A stretch of DNA of 64,000 nt from Bolinopsis microptera. Its lineage: Eukaryota; Ctenophora; Tentaculata; Lobata; Bolinopsidae. Under the pieces are notes generated by a model that saw only the letters and a program-made list of their open reading frames with translations, was not told the DNA's origin and did not search any database. Each line of letters starts with the position of its first letter. The stretch's first letter is position 1. Shown in pieces: positions 30,130 to 41,133 of this stretch. A program made the translations under genes and the position numbers. The stretch is taken from the NCBI RefSeq assembly GCF_026151205.1, contig NC_087076.1:4673902-4737901 (forward strand). The letters are read 5' to 3'.

Positions 30130-31287
30130 TCTTTGACAAGTAGTGTTGTTTGCTACTATAACATCATGTTCAGCTATTCCTTCATTATGTTGAAAGGTTA
30201 ACTCGAATGAATGATAAAATGAATACAAATTTGTAAAGACTAAATCAATATAATATTACGGCCTAATACTTGCACAAAAAACGCAACTGAGTATGGAGAA
30301 TTAAACAAATGGTTATTGATTTCTACTGATGTGAAGAAGGTTTGTACTAGCTAGCAGTAGAAGTATGTCACTCTTTTTTTATAAAATAACTGTAATGGCA
30401 GCAGATGTAGTTTCCACATTGTTGAAAAGTATGATTCCTTTTAGCTGAGATAGAGTTGACCCAAACCATCACCCAGCAAGATACAGTATGTAAGACCTCC
30501 CACAGTACCACTCCATCATTGAAACATTGATCAAAATTGCCTGGAGCAGTACGGATCGAAAGAAAAAACAGTACTTAACAGAGAATAGATCTAGGTTGAA
30601 ATCAGAAGACTGGCTGCCAACTAGATATTGTATAGTCAATTATCCTTATTGTTTCTCCAAATAAAATTGATGTACTGCCTGACATTGATGTGAGTCCAGT
30701 ATCATAAGGAGTAAGATTCTTCCTAAGTAGTCTAATCTTTAAAACATCATTGCTATCAACACAAAACAGTCTCACCTTGCGCATCTAATGTACTATTTGA
30801 GAACCAAACGTTTTGTGCATTACATAACAAATTTAAAATAAAGGAAATGTGAATTCAAAAACCAAATACTATAAAACATGGATAATAGGTTATAAAATGA
30901 AATAAGAATCAAAGTACAAAACATCTCATACCCAACTGGTGATTAATCAAACAGAATTATACTATAATTTAAGAGTCCATACAAACTCTCTCATACATTT
31001 AGTAACTGTTAAAGATGGAATGAGCTGGAAAGCTATGAACTTCGTTCGTTTATTCCAGCTTTTACGGTCTGCTCATAAGCAAAATAGAAATTGTGATTTG
31101 GGCTTAGTCAGGAGGGACCCTGCCAAGAGATCTTGGATCTTCTATAGTAAGGATCCTTTATAGTAAGGATCATACCCTTCAGTTAACAATCGGTGATTTA
31201 CGAATATCTTGTACACTGAAAGATTACCAAGGGACTGAAGTCATACCCGGGATCAAATTAAATCCACTGGGTTAATATAAAAGGATT
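30130..31287. other. 5' region of the NEK4-like gene
   Basis: The sequence before the start codon contains an acceptor-like site (TTGTCAAAG|A, then ATG at 30129). A candidate leader exon ends at a donor near 30775 (CGCAAG|GTGAGAC on the minus strand). If used, its ATG would be a short out-of-frame upstream ORF. This is a weak call. No other gene was seen. Confidence 0.3.
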
Positions 31288-31368
31288 CGCGATCTGTAGG
31301 ATTCGAACCTACGCGGCCAGAGCCTGATTGATTTTAGTCAATCACCTTAACCACTCGACCAAGACCAC
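31288..31368 (-). pseudogene. degenerate tRNA-Ser pseudogene
   Basis: An 81-nt relative of the tRNA-Ser(AGA) at 31579-31660, kept in the same tandem unit 291 bp away. The T-arm and B box (GGTTCGAATCC) are intact. The anticodon loop has lost a base and reads CTAAAA, so no proper AGA anticodon remains. The acceptor stem is mismatched (GTGGTCT against AGATCGC). It is probably not charged. Confidence 0.8.
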
Positions 31369-31578
31369 ACTGATTAACTTTGAATTGTTTTATCAACAAT
31401 TTGAGTGGCAACTAACATCATGACTAACTTCCATGAGGTTACTTCTCTGGAACTAGGCTTCTCTAACACAAAGTTAAGTTCTTGAGAAACTCCTCCAGCC
31501 TTTCTAGACCTTTCCTCCTATTTGTTATTTAGTCGTATTTGGGAACAAATAAATCCAAAGGGTTAGTACAAAAGGATT

Positions 31579-31660
31579 CGCGATCTGTAGGATTCGAACC
31601 TACGCGGGCAGAGCCCAATTGATTTCTAGTCAATCGCCTTAACCACTCGGCCAAGATCGC
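31579..31660 (-). tRNA. tRNA-Ser(AGA)
   Basis: 82 nt with acceptor stem GCGATCT/AGATCGC, a type II variable arm, anticodon loop CTAGAAA (anticodon AGA), A box GGCCGAGTGGTTAAGG and B box GGTTCGAATCC. No intron. It reads UCU/UCC serine codons. It is identical in the mature region to the copy at 34088-34169 in the other palindrome arm. Confidence 0.95.
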
Positions 31661-31960
31661 ACTGGTTAACTTTGAATTGTTTTATCAACGATTTGAGTGG
31701 CAACTAACATCATGACTAACTTCCATGAGGTTACCATAAGCATGACGCATGTAGTTGATATGATATATATACACACCATGTGTTGCAGCCTTGTTGATAA
31801 TAAATGCAGCTCATTAGTCATTGAACTCAATTAGTAATTACCTTATCTAAAACTGACAAAGCTACCAAATCGAATTGTGTTGTGGATGACAGATGCAGCA
31901 TGTTCACAAGATTGTAGAATTAGGTCAAAATTAATTGTTATAAAATTGAATTTTGTCAGT

Positions 31961-32032
31961 GGCTCAATGGTCTAGGGGTATGATTCTCGCTTTGGGTGCG
32001 AGAGGTCCCGGGTTCAAATCCCGGTTGAGCCC
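31961..32032 (+). tRNA. tRNA-Pro(TGG)
   Basis: 72 nt with acceptor stem GGCTCAA/TTGAGCC, discriminator C, anticodon stem CTCGC/GCGAG, loop TTTGGGT (anticodon TGG), A box TGGTCTAGGGG and B box GGTTCAAATCC. No intron. The mirror copy is at 33721-33792. Confidence 0.95.
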
Positions 32033-32541
32033 ATCACTTTTGTATTTTCAAGAAACATACTGCTCCTGTGTCACTCATACAAACTGTTTTCATTTCATTT
32101 CTTGTTGGACCCATCTGCCACATGGATTATGTAATGCACCAAATTCAGTAAATTTGTGTGTTTGTGAATAGCTACAGTTGTTAATCACCAGAGACTATCA
32201 GAACCAGGTTGCCTTCAGCAAAAATTTGCCAGCTATTTTTAACGTTACTAACCTTAATTCGAGCTAGTCTAGTTATCTTTTCGTATGTCTGCGGAGCTCA
32301 AAAATTTTAGCAACACCAACAACCAAGGTGACAGATGTTGACAGACAATTAGAATTTTTAGTACAAATCCGATCAAAGAACAATTATGGTGACATGTAAT
32401 GAATTATTGATAATCTTTCCATGCAGCTGCGCTGGCCTCACCAATATCTTAGCTACGAGACCATCAGACCTTGATAAAAACTATACTGGTACTGCAGTAT
32501 AGCGATGAAGAAAATACGGTCAATTAATTGGCTTAATTTGG

Positions 32542-33236
32542 AATACAACTTTAGCGCTCGACTTTCGAAAACTAAAATGTAAGTAATTCCGTAAAACAAC
32601 AAAAATATGCGCGCGGCGCTAATAAAAGTTATATTAAATTAAGTTTGTTACAAAATTATCAATTATGTTAATACAAATTTTAAAAACATGTTTGTTCGAT
32701 AATTTAATTAATAAGCGTGATAAAAATACGAAACATATCACCTATTTATTTGTTTACAAGCACGACGTAATTTCTCGACGTTGATTCACGATGTCAATTG
32801 AAAATCCTTCGTTTCTTATTTCGCCAATCTAAGGAAGATTTTTTAGAATTGATGTGCGGCGAGGCCCAGTTGTGCATTGCGCTACAATGCAAGTCTCGAC
32901 GTGAAAAAAAATTAAAGCTCATTTTACATAATGTACAAAATGTTGAAACTTTAAATATAAAGCGCAAAAATGAAAAATATTTCTAAGGGTTGATCAAATT
33001 AGTTTTGCTTTTTATATATCTCAGCAGGAAAATGATTTATTTTATATTTATATTCAATTTTAGCATTTTCAGTATTGGGTCGAATCGATTTTGATAATTT
33101 TCAATTGGCATAATCGTAACAAACTTAACATACATTTTATTAGCGCTGTGCACATGTTTTTGTTGTTTTACTGTTTACGGAATTAATTAATTTCTTATAG
33201 TTTAGTTTTTCGAAAGTCGAGCGCTGAAGTTGTATT
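32542..33236. mobile_element. foldback element in the palindrome spacer
   Basis: The ends 32542-32720 and about 33080-33236 are inverted repeats. The outermost parts share AATACAACTT, GCGCTCGACTTTCGAAAA and ATTCCGTAAA with small gaps, and inner parts share GCGCTAATAAAA and TTAAGTTTGTTAC. The inside is AT-rich with only a 62-codon open frame (32798-32986) without a recognised domain. A non-autonomous DNA element is most likely. No clear TSD. Confidence 0.6.
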
Positions 33237-33439
33237 AACGGGTGATACTCGTAAAATATTTATTTCAAGACCGTCGACGAGTCCAACTCGACGCCCGTCT
33301 TTGTAGGTTATAAACTAAAAAAAGTTGTCACCTTGGTTGTTGGTGTTGCTAAAATTTTTGAGCTCCGCAGACATACGAAAAGATAACTAGATTAGCTTGA
33401 ATTAAGGTTAGTAACGTTAAAAATAGCTGGCAAATTTTT

Positions 33440-33516
33440 ACCTGAGGACCCCAGGCTATTATGTTCATTAGCGAATAAAGATTTGGCGGAATGACAGGCT
33501 GAGCGCGGCCCAGTAA
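33440..33516. mobile_element. 77-bp insertion element, copy 1
   Basis: Flanked by GCAAATTTTT at 33430-33439 and 33517-33526. The left palindrome arm has a single copy of this 10-mer at the matching place and no element, so the insertion event is directly visible. The element starts ACCTGAGGACCCCAGG and contains GGCGGAATGACAGGCTGAG, ending CCCAGTAA. A related copy lies at 52187-52264. It is rich in short palindromes and non-coding. See findings. Confidence 0.85.
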
Positions 33517-33720
33517 GCAAATTTTTGCTGAAGGCAACCTGGTTCTGATAGTCTCTGGTGATTAACAACTGTAGCTATTCACAAACATACAAATTTACTG
33601 AATTTGGTGCATTACATAATCCATGTGGCAGATGGGTCCAACAAGAAATGAAATGAAAACAGTTTGAAATTTGAATGGGTGACACAGGAGCAGTATGTTT
33701 CTTGAAAATACAAAAGTGAT

Positions 33721-33792
33721 GGGCTCAACCGGGATTTGAACCCGGGACCTCTCGCACCCAAAGCGAGAATCATACCCCTAGACCATTGAGCC
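33721..33792 (-). tRNA. tRNA-Pro(TGG), mirror copy
   Basis: Exact reverse complement of the tRNA-Pro at 31961-32032 over the mature 72 nt, with TGG anticodon and intact A and B boxes. It lies in the right palindrome arm. Confidence 0.95.
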
Positions 33793-34087
33793 ACTGACAA
33801 AATTCAATTTTATAACAATTAATTTTGACCTAATTCTACAATCTTGTGAACATGCTGCATCTGTCATCCACAACACAATTCGATTTGGTAGCTTTGTCAG
33901 TTTTAGATAAGGTAATTACTAATTGAGTTCAATGACTAATGAGCTGCATTTATTATCAACAAGGCTACAACACATGGTGTGTATATATCATATCAACTAC
34001 ATGCGTCATGCTTATGGTAACCTCATGGAAGTTAGTCATGTTAGTTGCCACTCAAATCGTTGATAAAACAATTCAAAGTTAACCAGT

Positions 34088-34169
34088 GCGATCTTGGCCG
34101 AGTGGTTAAGGCGATTGACTAGAAATCAATTGGGCTCTGCCCGCGTAGGTTCGAATCCTACAGATCGCG
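34088..34169 (+). tRNA. tRNA-Ser(AGA), mirror copy
   Basis: 82 nt and cloverleaf-compatible, with loop CTAGAAA and anticodon at 34121-34123. It is identical to the minus-strand copy at 31579-31660 over the mature region and sits in the right palindrome arm. Confidence 0.95.
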
Positions 34170-34308
34170 AATCCTTTTGTACTAACCCTTTGGATTTATT
34201 TGTTCTCAAATACGACTATAACAAATAGGAGGAAAGGTCTAAAAAGACGGGAGGAGTTTCTCAAGAACTTAACTTTGTGTTAGAGAAGCCTAGCTCCAGA
34301 GGAGATAC

Positions 34309-34668
34309 CTTTAGAGACCCAATGTTGGATTTGTTCTTTTCAAACTTTCATAGGAATTACGTTTATACATCAAAAGTTTTTAGCAGCAATTCAAATTCAT
34401 TTTGTTTAGGTACCTTTTGACATTATAGTGATCAAAGGTCTGTTTAACCATGTTCTTTTGATCTATCATGATGGATCTCCTATTTGGATCTCCCTGTGAT
34501 TTAATAAATCGACTGATCCCTCTACATTGGGTTTGATATAGTTTGATATCTTTTGTTAAGGAACTCATATTTGTGTATATTGGATTTAAAACTATAAATC
34601 GTAAACTTCAAAAAAGATTCAATGGTCAAGTGGATGGAATCGACAAAGAACATTCATTATAAACTATT
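34309..34668. other. spacer, no gene; short dispersed repeat
   Basis: Between the palindrome and the 3' end of the lectin/sushi gene. 34469-34530 resembles 43785-43835: both have ATGGATCTCCTATT, then CTGTGAT.., GA..CC, and CCCTCTAC. The open frame at 34380-34568 (minus) has no support. Confidence 0.45.
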
Positions 34669-37600
34669 TCACAGACATTGTGTCTTTACACTTAGACTAC
34701 AGATACTATAAAGCAAAATGATACTTACAATGGAGTGAATTAGACAACAAGTAGCTTTGAAAGTAATTATTAAATATACCTAGAAATAGTTTGATGACGA
34801 CTTAACTAATAGAATAAATATGTTTATTCTAGTTAAGTCGTCAACAAACAATTTATATGTATATTTAAGAAACAATTATAAAAAGCAGCAGATTCAGTAC
34901 ACTCACCCTTATTCACACAAAATGGTGTGGAGGAGAAGAAGAAGCTCTTATCATTATCACAAGTAATCACGTGACTACCTATCAGCACGTGATCAGAGTC
35001 ACATGACACTGTCACCACTGTGCCATGTCTTACAGGAAATGTTGCTGTTGTTAGGAGGTGGTTCACTAATAGAGGGCCGTCACACTGAACTGAAATACAG
35101 TGAAGAGACTAATCATTAATAAAAATGACCGTGTGAAAGTATAAACCCAGTTCAGAATGATTGAAGTACAGCTGATTTGAATGATGGAATATTCTTCCAT
35201 GTCTGAAAGCTTCTGATAGCATTAGCAGCATCAAATATATATATGAGGACGTTATGCAGTAATACGTATTATATTCCGTCACCATAATAAAGTTAAGGTG
35301 ATTATAGTACTTTTTTCTAATATCACCTATTTGGCAAGAAGGGAAGTGTGTAAAAGTGAACTGTCCTCCCTCGTAACACGTGATAACAGAGTCTCCTAGC
35401 AAAGTGTAACCATAGTTACAACCCACCATCACCTCAGTGCTGTACACTACAGGTAGAGGGATCTCTATCTTCAAGTGCTGAAGAGAACCTGGCAGATTCC
35501 TGCACTCGTCTGAAACACAAATCATTCTTAAATATAATACTCCTTAGTGGAGCGTGCAATGATCAATCATCGGATGACTTTGTCTATTATTTAATTTCAG
35601 ACTCGAATATTGACTAGTCGACATATTAATGTAAGTGTCTGAACTTCTATTGAACATGATTATATCATAGGATCAGAAATATGTGCTATATTCACAGCAG
35701 GCTCTCACCTAAGACACAGGAAGGCACCTCTTCATAAGAGAACTCTCTCTCCTTCACACAAGTAATAGAACTATCTCCCACTAAAGAGTAGCCTGGTATA
35801 CAGTGTATCTCAACAGTTGTTCCGTAGTCTACAGGGAGAGCTCTATCTGTTCTAATGTTGAAGATAGCTGGTAACTTTACACAGGTGTCTGTAGAAGACA
35901 AATATAATTCAGAACAAGAATATAGCAGGCGAGTTGTTAGCATGTCCATACAAGATTTATCAAAAGAGAATTGTTTTACAGCTTGCATGGCGATTATAAG
36001 GAATATGAATTGAGTCCCAGTTTAACAGAAAAACTATTTTCACTGTATTACAGAGTTTTTTTTCTACCATATACTCCATTATCATGAAACTGAACTGTAT
36101 TGTAAAGATGTAGCTAACCTTTAGAACAAGAAGGCTGAGTCCTGTAACTAAATAAAGCATCTCCTTGACACATGATAGTTGTGTCTCCTGACGTCAGAGT
36201 GTATCCAGTCTCACAGTTAACACGCACTTCGATTCCTTTAGTCACGGGAAACACTGTGTTTGTTATCAGGAATTGTCCAGTAGGAAGTTCGTTACAAGTG
36301 CCTATCAGGATAATAATTAGTTCAAAGTTAGTATTATTTCTGATTATTCCGCCATTTTACTAAAGGAGAAAGAAAACTAACGGGATTTAACCTTGTCTTA
36401 TTAAGAAGCCTATGCCAATTATCTTTGCAATGACTTAACAATTTGATATGTTATAATAATTCGATAATTTCCTGTAACTTTGTACTGTAGCATTTAAACA
36501 TACTCTTACCAACTAGATTACACTTAGGTGTCACCCCGTATGTGTACCCCTCCCCATCTTCACAAATGATAACACTATCTCCTCTCAGCTCCACCCCTAC
36601 CTCCCCACATGTCACTGTTACTTCAGCTCCGTAGTTTACTGGGAAGGTCTCTGATGTGGTCAGCTCAACTAGTTCAGCTGGTAAACCGGTGCATTTTTCT
36701 GAAAACAAAAGGCATTTAGAAAGTGTTATCTTACAGCGAGGAATAGTAGTTGTAGAATACTATTTCTCTAGATTGGTGCAAGGAAATTCAATGTATGAAC
36801 AGTAAATACGCTACATCAAATGAATCAACGGGACCTCCATGATAAACAACAAGGCCGGCCACTGAAGAAATAAGACTCACATTGATTAATGTAAGTCAAT
36901 TAACGAGATATGCACTAACTCTGACTACAGGAAGGTTCTGTCTCATATCTAAAGGTATTCCCTTTCAAGCAGGTGACGAGACTGTCCCCTAGTAGTTTAT
37001 ACCCTGTGTCGCAAGATAATGAGACTGGAGATGAGTAGTCCACAGGGAAGGTAGTTGTAGTTACAATCTTGTCAATATCAGGAACACCCTGACAATTATC
37101 TGAAATAAGATAATTAATTAGTATAGTGAACTATCGTGAAATATAGTGCAAAACATAGTGGGACTGTGAGACTAGATACACTCAGGGTACAGGATTATCA
37201 CGTGTCAGGGAGAGACGCTCTGTTTACAGAACAAATTCTAGACCGTAACACAATAACAAATTTGATTGCTCAAGATGATTTTAAAAAAAAAAATGTAAAT
37301 GGAGTTAAAGCTTCTACCAACCGTTTTTAACTTGCGAAGAAAATAAAATTGAAGCATTCGCAATATAACATAGAGATAAGAGACATGTGCACTAAATTAG
37401 TCTCTGTTCCTACCTATTACACAGACTGGCAAAATGTCTCCTGAGTGCTGAAACTCGGTGTCTTTAACACAGGTCAATACATCTTCTCCTGTCAGTTGGT
37501 AACCAGTATTGCAAGTCACTGTAACCAATGTGCCCGGGGCCACAGGGAACACAGCTGTTGTTACCATTTCAGTCCAAGTATGATTCAGATCTCTACAGGA

Positions 37601-40600
37601 CTCTTGATGGATTTTAGGTCAAAGTATTATATTATTTTGTTATAAATTTACCAGTATTACAGTGCCTGTGATCTTACTAAAATGGTACCCCACTTTTTTG
37701 CAAATATCATGATTTACTATTTTTATTTTTCAAATATATGCTCATTACAAGATACCATTAGAAACTAATCAGGTAATCAATTAATCTTACCACACTGAGA
37801 TTGCTGGGTATTAGCTTTAGTATTGGTTGGGCACTGAAAACACAGCCCTGATCCCCTACTACTGTAATGGTTAGTCTCACACTTCACACACTCTGACATT
37901 AAACTGTTCTTGTAGAAACCAGCTTCACAAGGGTCTGAAAATTAGATAAGTTCAGTGTAAAGACGTGAAAACCTGTGGTTACAATGGGTTATAATATAAT
38001 CTGCAGATTTTAAATTTGCAAGGGCCTCATTTTCATAATAAAGAAAAACTCAACAGCAGCATTATTCAAATAATGTAAGATATGAAAGAAGTGATGGTAT
38101 TGTTAATGGTAGGAAGGTGACCCACATTGTTCTGACACACCCGACACACGCCGTTAATTCGGCGATAGATTGACGCTGGGAGCTATCTGTCACGGATCAG
38201 AAGGTTCACTTCCCTACTTTCCTTATTACAGTATTACTTAAGTTATAAAGCTTATATTGTAAAATTAACTAAAAATGTAACATACTGCAGGCGCTCTGGT
38301 GGTAGTTAACTTCATGTCCTATGTTGCATCGTTTACACACTGTCATGCCAACCTTTCTGTACTCATGTTGAGGGCACTTCTCTGAAAGATCACGTATAGT
38401 AATATCAATAAAATTTAATTCTAAATCTTTATCAATGTCAATAAGCCTAATCTACATTAATATCCAGTCTTAAAAAGTTGAAAAAGAGATCATTCCTTGT
38501 TGTTTTCCCAATTATAACATTACATACCACAATTAGTTCGGAGAGGGTTTGATCTGTAACCCTCCAGACACCACGAACAACTAGATCCTCCACGACCACC
38601 GTTACTGTCCTAGTGAGCACAACACACATTCCTTCTCAGAGTTCCTGTACTGACCAGCTGGGCAGTCTGTGTATGCCGTAATTTCGGACACGTGGATACA
38701 CCCCGTATATTTGTATAGTGTTTTAGGATGGTGTACCGTCAGTAAAAGTGTGTCCCCGCAGGTGTTTTGACAGTCAGTGTAGTGTAAATTGTCTGTTGTG
38801 TTTAGTGTTTGTGATATTCGTAGTGTGCCACACAGCTCCTCTGTCTCGGTATTTGTATCGATGAGAATCACTTTCGTGTCATCCATTCTATGCTTCTGTA
38901 AGGAATTTAGATGGGTTTGAGCGATAAGGATTTTTTTCACACAGCGAGTTGAAGAGAATTGCAATCTAAGCCAAATTTTAGTATCATGGTAACAAGCGCT
39001 GTGATAACTTGAGTCTTCCCAATTAAGGTTCCCATCAAAACTGTTAGCAACTGTTCCAGAGTATATTTTACCACTCGCTTCACCAGAGACAATTTCGATC
39101 TTCGTTTCCCCTTGAAAGTAAAGGAAATAAATATCAGCAGACTTTTCAGAGATTCAAGATGCTTAGCTCATTTATGATTTACACTCCGTAACTTGATTTA
39201 AAATAGATTTTCCGCAACAAACTAAAGACAGTGTGCTTAACAAATACCTGGCAGAAGGGAAGTAGTGCACGGAGTACCCCCAACATCAGCTAATGGACAA
39301 GCAGAGCACTGAGCAGCCCCGTTATTATAGACCCCTGCTGAACAAGGCACACATATCCCTCCCTCATCCCTGTAGTAGTTAACAGGGCACTCCATATACA
39401 CTGCTATCTCCCTTATCTGAATACACCCCTCCTCTTCCTTGGTAGTCTTCATCACTGTTAGTTGAATCATGTCACCACAGTGCAGGGAACAGTCAATATA
39501 GTGATAAGCTCCCACCAGTGTCTTGTAACTTCCACTCAGTCTGATAGTCCCACATAAGTGCTCCTCTTTGGTCAGCGTGTTTATCAGTACAACTTTAGTG
39601 TGATCCATTCTGGCTTCATGAAAAAAGCCCAGAAATTCCTGGGCTATGCTGACTTGTTTAACACAGCGCGCGCCTGTAAATCTCATCCTGAACCAATGCT
39701 CGACATTGCGTCCACATATAGTGCGTGAGGAGGTTTTCATATCTCCATCCACCGCTTTTGCTGATCTGTACTGCCATTTTTTTATCGTAGTGGAACTCTG
39801 TTCAACTGAGGCTATCGCTATCTTGTGGAACACTGTAATAAATTTAAGTTTTAACATTATTAGACGATGATTTTACAATACCTATATTATATTTGCGTTG
39901 CGATCCGGTATTATTTCTCAGTTATTTCCAAGTCATGTCAGTGACAGGTCACAACTGTTTATTATAAACCGTTATCTTACTATATACAAAACGATACGAT
40001 ATAATATATATATTATATACATATAGGTAGGTATAAATATCTGTTGCCATTTCACTGACACCACGACATCAACTTTAACACGACTTTCCACAGAAACCGT
40101 GAGAGATATAATATACTTTTTTGGCTGGGTTTAATGCTTTCATGGCCTTTTGACCAGTATGAAGAAATACAAAATCGACCAAGGAATAAATGATTTAGGT
40201 CTCGAAAATTGGACCCCAGGTGGTTTCAAAATCACAAAATAAACAAATGTCGTTGTCTCTTCTCACCACTTTAGAGTTCCTGCTAGTATAAGTAATGTAC
40301 TATGGCCAGTAAACAAATTTCAGTTAGGGCAACTATACCAAAATAAAGTTGTACAGTTATATTAACAAAGTTGTGAGAACCAATATGTTTTTGAGGTAAT
40401 TTACTTAACACTGACCTTGACAACATGCTCCCTCAGTTCCAGTATTCCATATTACCTCATCTCTTTCCTCTCCCTCCCATCTCCACAGCTCAACATTCTT
40501 TGTGTTCTCCACTACAAGCTCTAGTGTATTATTTACATTGGAGAGGTCTGCTGTATTGCTGCTCCATAATGATCTACTGCTGCTCGAGTAGAGAACCAAG

Positions 40601-41133
40601 TTTCCGTCACTCTGAAATACCGACCATTTGAATTGAAATTTCAAGTGAACTGTGGAGAGGATTTGGTTTTATGATATCAATTGAGCCCCAGGATACATAA
40701 TATAGACTATAGACTATACAGTAGTTAGGGGGGGGGGGGGGGGGGGGGTGGGGGGTTACCTATTAGTTACTCATTAAACCAACCTGGAATCCAAGACCTC
40801 TTGGGTCAACATCCTGTGCTGCTGTGTAGGTTTGCCATATAATTCTCTCAGTGTCAGTGCAGATAAGAGCCAAGTTGCCATCAACCCGCATTTCCAGTCT
40901 AGCTTGACCATTGCTGGAGGTTATTGACGTTCCTTGTCTTATCCAGGAGCCCGTTTCCTCCGGTCTTATGCATTTGTTTTCCGAGCAACCTGGTTTGTGG
41001 TTAATAATGATGATAAAAGTGAGGACTGAGTGATTGAAATGGGATTGCTAAATCATGGTTACAGCTTACCTTGTGATAGACCCTCCAAGATATTGACCAA
41101 GAAGAGAAGGAGCAAGTATGATCTTCTTGACAT
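34669..41133 (-). CDS. secreted/surface lectin, F5/8C-like and seven-sushi protein
   Basis: Fifteen exons in minus order: 41133-41070 (signal peptide MSRRSYLLLLFLVNILEG), 40989-40784 and 40611-40416 (bulb-type lectin, DGNLAL and DGNLVLY), 39832-39248 and 39110-38528 (each an F5/8C-like beta-sandwich then Cys-rich ephrin-receptor-like repeat), 38381-38286 and 37934-37791 (more Cys-rich repeats), then seven single-exon sushi domains 37602-37414, 37099-36920, 36698-36510, 36301-36119, 35888-35709, 35509-35327, 35089-34907. A weak last exon 34754-34669 adds a hydrophobic tail (possible membrane or GPI anchor). Nearly all introns are phase 1, the classic exon-shuffling pattern. About 1080 aa if the frame break near 38602 is discounted. 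Likely carbohydrate-binding surface or matrix protein in adhesion or immune recognition (inferred). Confidence 0.82.
34795..34843. repeat. hairpin in the last intron of the sushi gene
   Basis: TGACGACTTAACT at 34795 pairs with AGTTAAGTCGTCA ending at 34843, with AGAATAAA/TTTATTCT inside. Arms are about 21-24 nt with a 4-nt loop. Confidence 0.8.
38600..38608 (-). other. frame break in exon 5 of the lectin/sushi gene
   Basis: The Cys-rich frame reads CVLCSLGQ then TAA. Shifting by one base (net -2 or +1) restores a Cys-rich frame (SSCSWCLEGY) that ends in a phase-1 donor at 38528 matching the next exon. The exon length of 583 is one or two off the expected multiple. This may be a sequencing error, an inactivating allele, or an unusual donor at GGACA|GTAACG. 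See findings. Confidence 0.7.
40730..40755. repeat. poly-G tract
   Basis: A run of about 19 G, a T, then G6, in the intron between the two bulb-lectin exons. It can form a G-quadruplex and its length is error-prone in sequencing. Confidence 0.9.

Larger units (their letters stand above)
31440..34308. repeat. 2.9 kb palindrome with inverted tRNA pairs
   Basis: The left arm 31440-32334 and right arm 33326-34308 are near-identical reverse complements. The spacer 32335-33325 is about 990 bp. Each arm carries one tRNA-Ser(AGA) and one tRNA-Pro(TGG). The right arm is longer mainly because of one 77-bp insertion with its 10-bp target duplication. The arms are so alike that recent duplication or ongoing gene conversion is likely. 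It lies between the NEK4-like and lectin/sushi genes. Confidence 0.9.

Noticed and set aside
30602-30784. 60-codon minus-strand ORF upstream of the NEK4-like start
   Set aside because: No domain; a donor-like site at its start would cut it off; at most a leader exon.
31953-32171. 72-codon ORF beginning MSVAQWSRGMILALGARG
   Set aside because: It is the translation of the tRNA-Pro(TGG) gene and its flank; the mirror ORF at 33612-33800 is the same artefact.
31440-34308. CRISPR-like or viral explanation for the mirrored repeats
   Set aside because: Only two inverted arms with tRNA genes; no regularly spaced short repeats and no viral gene.
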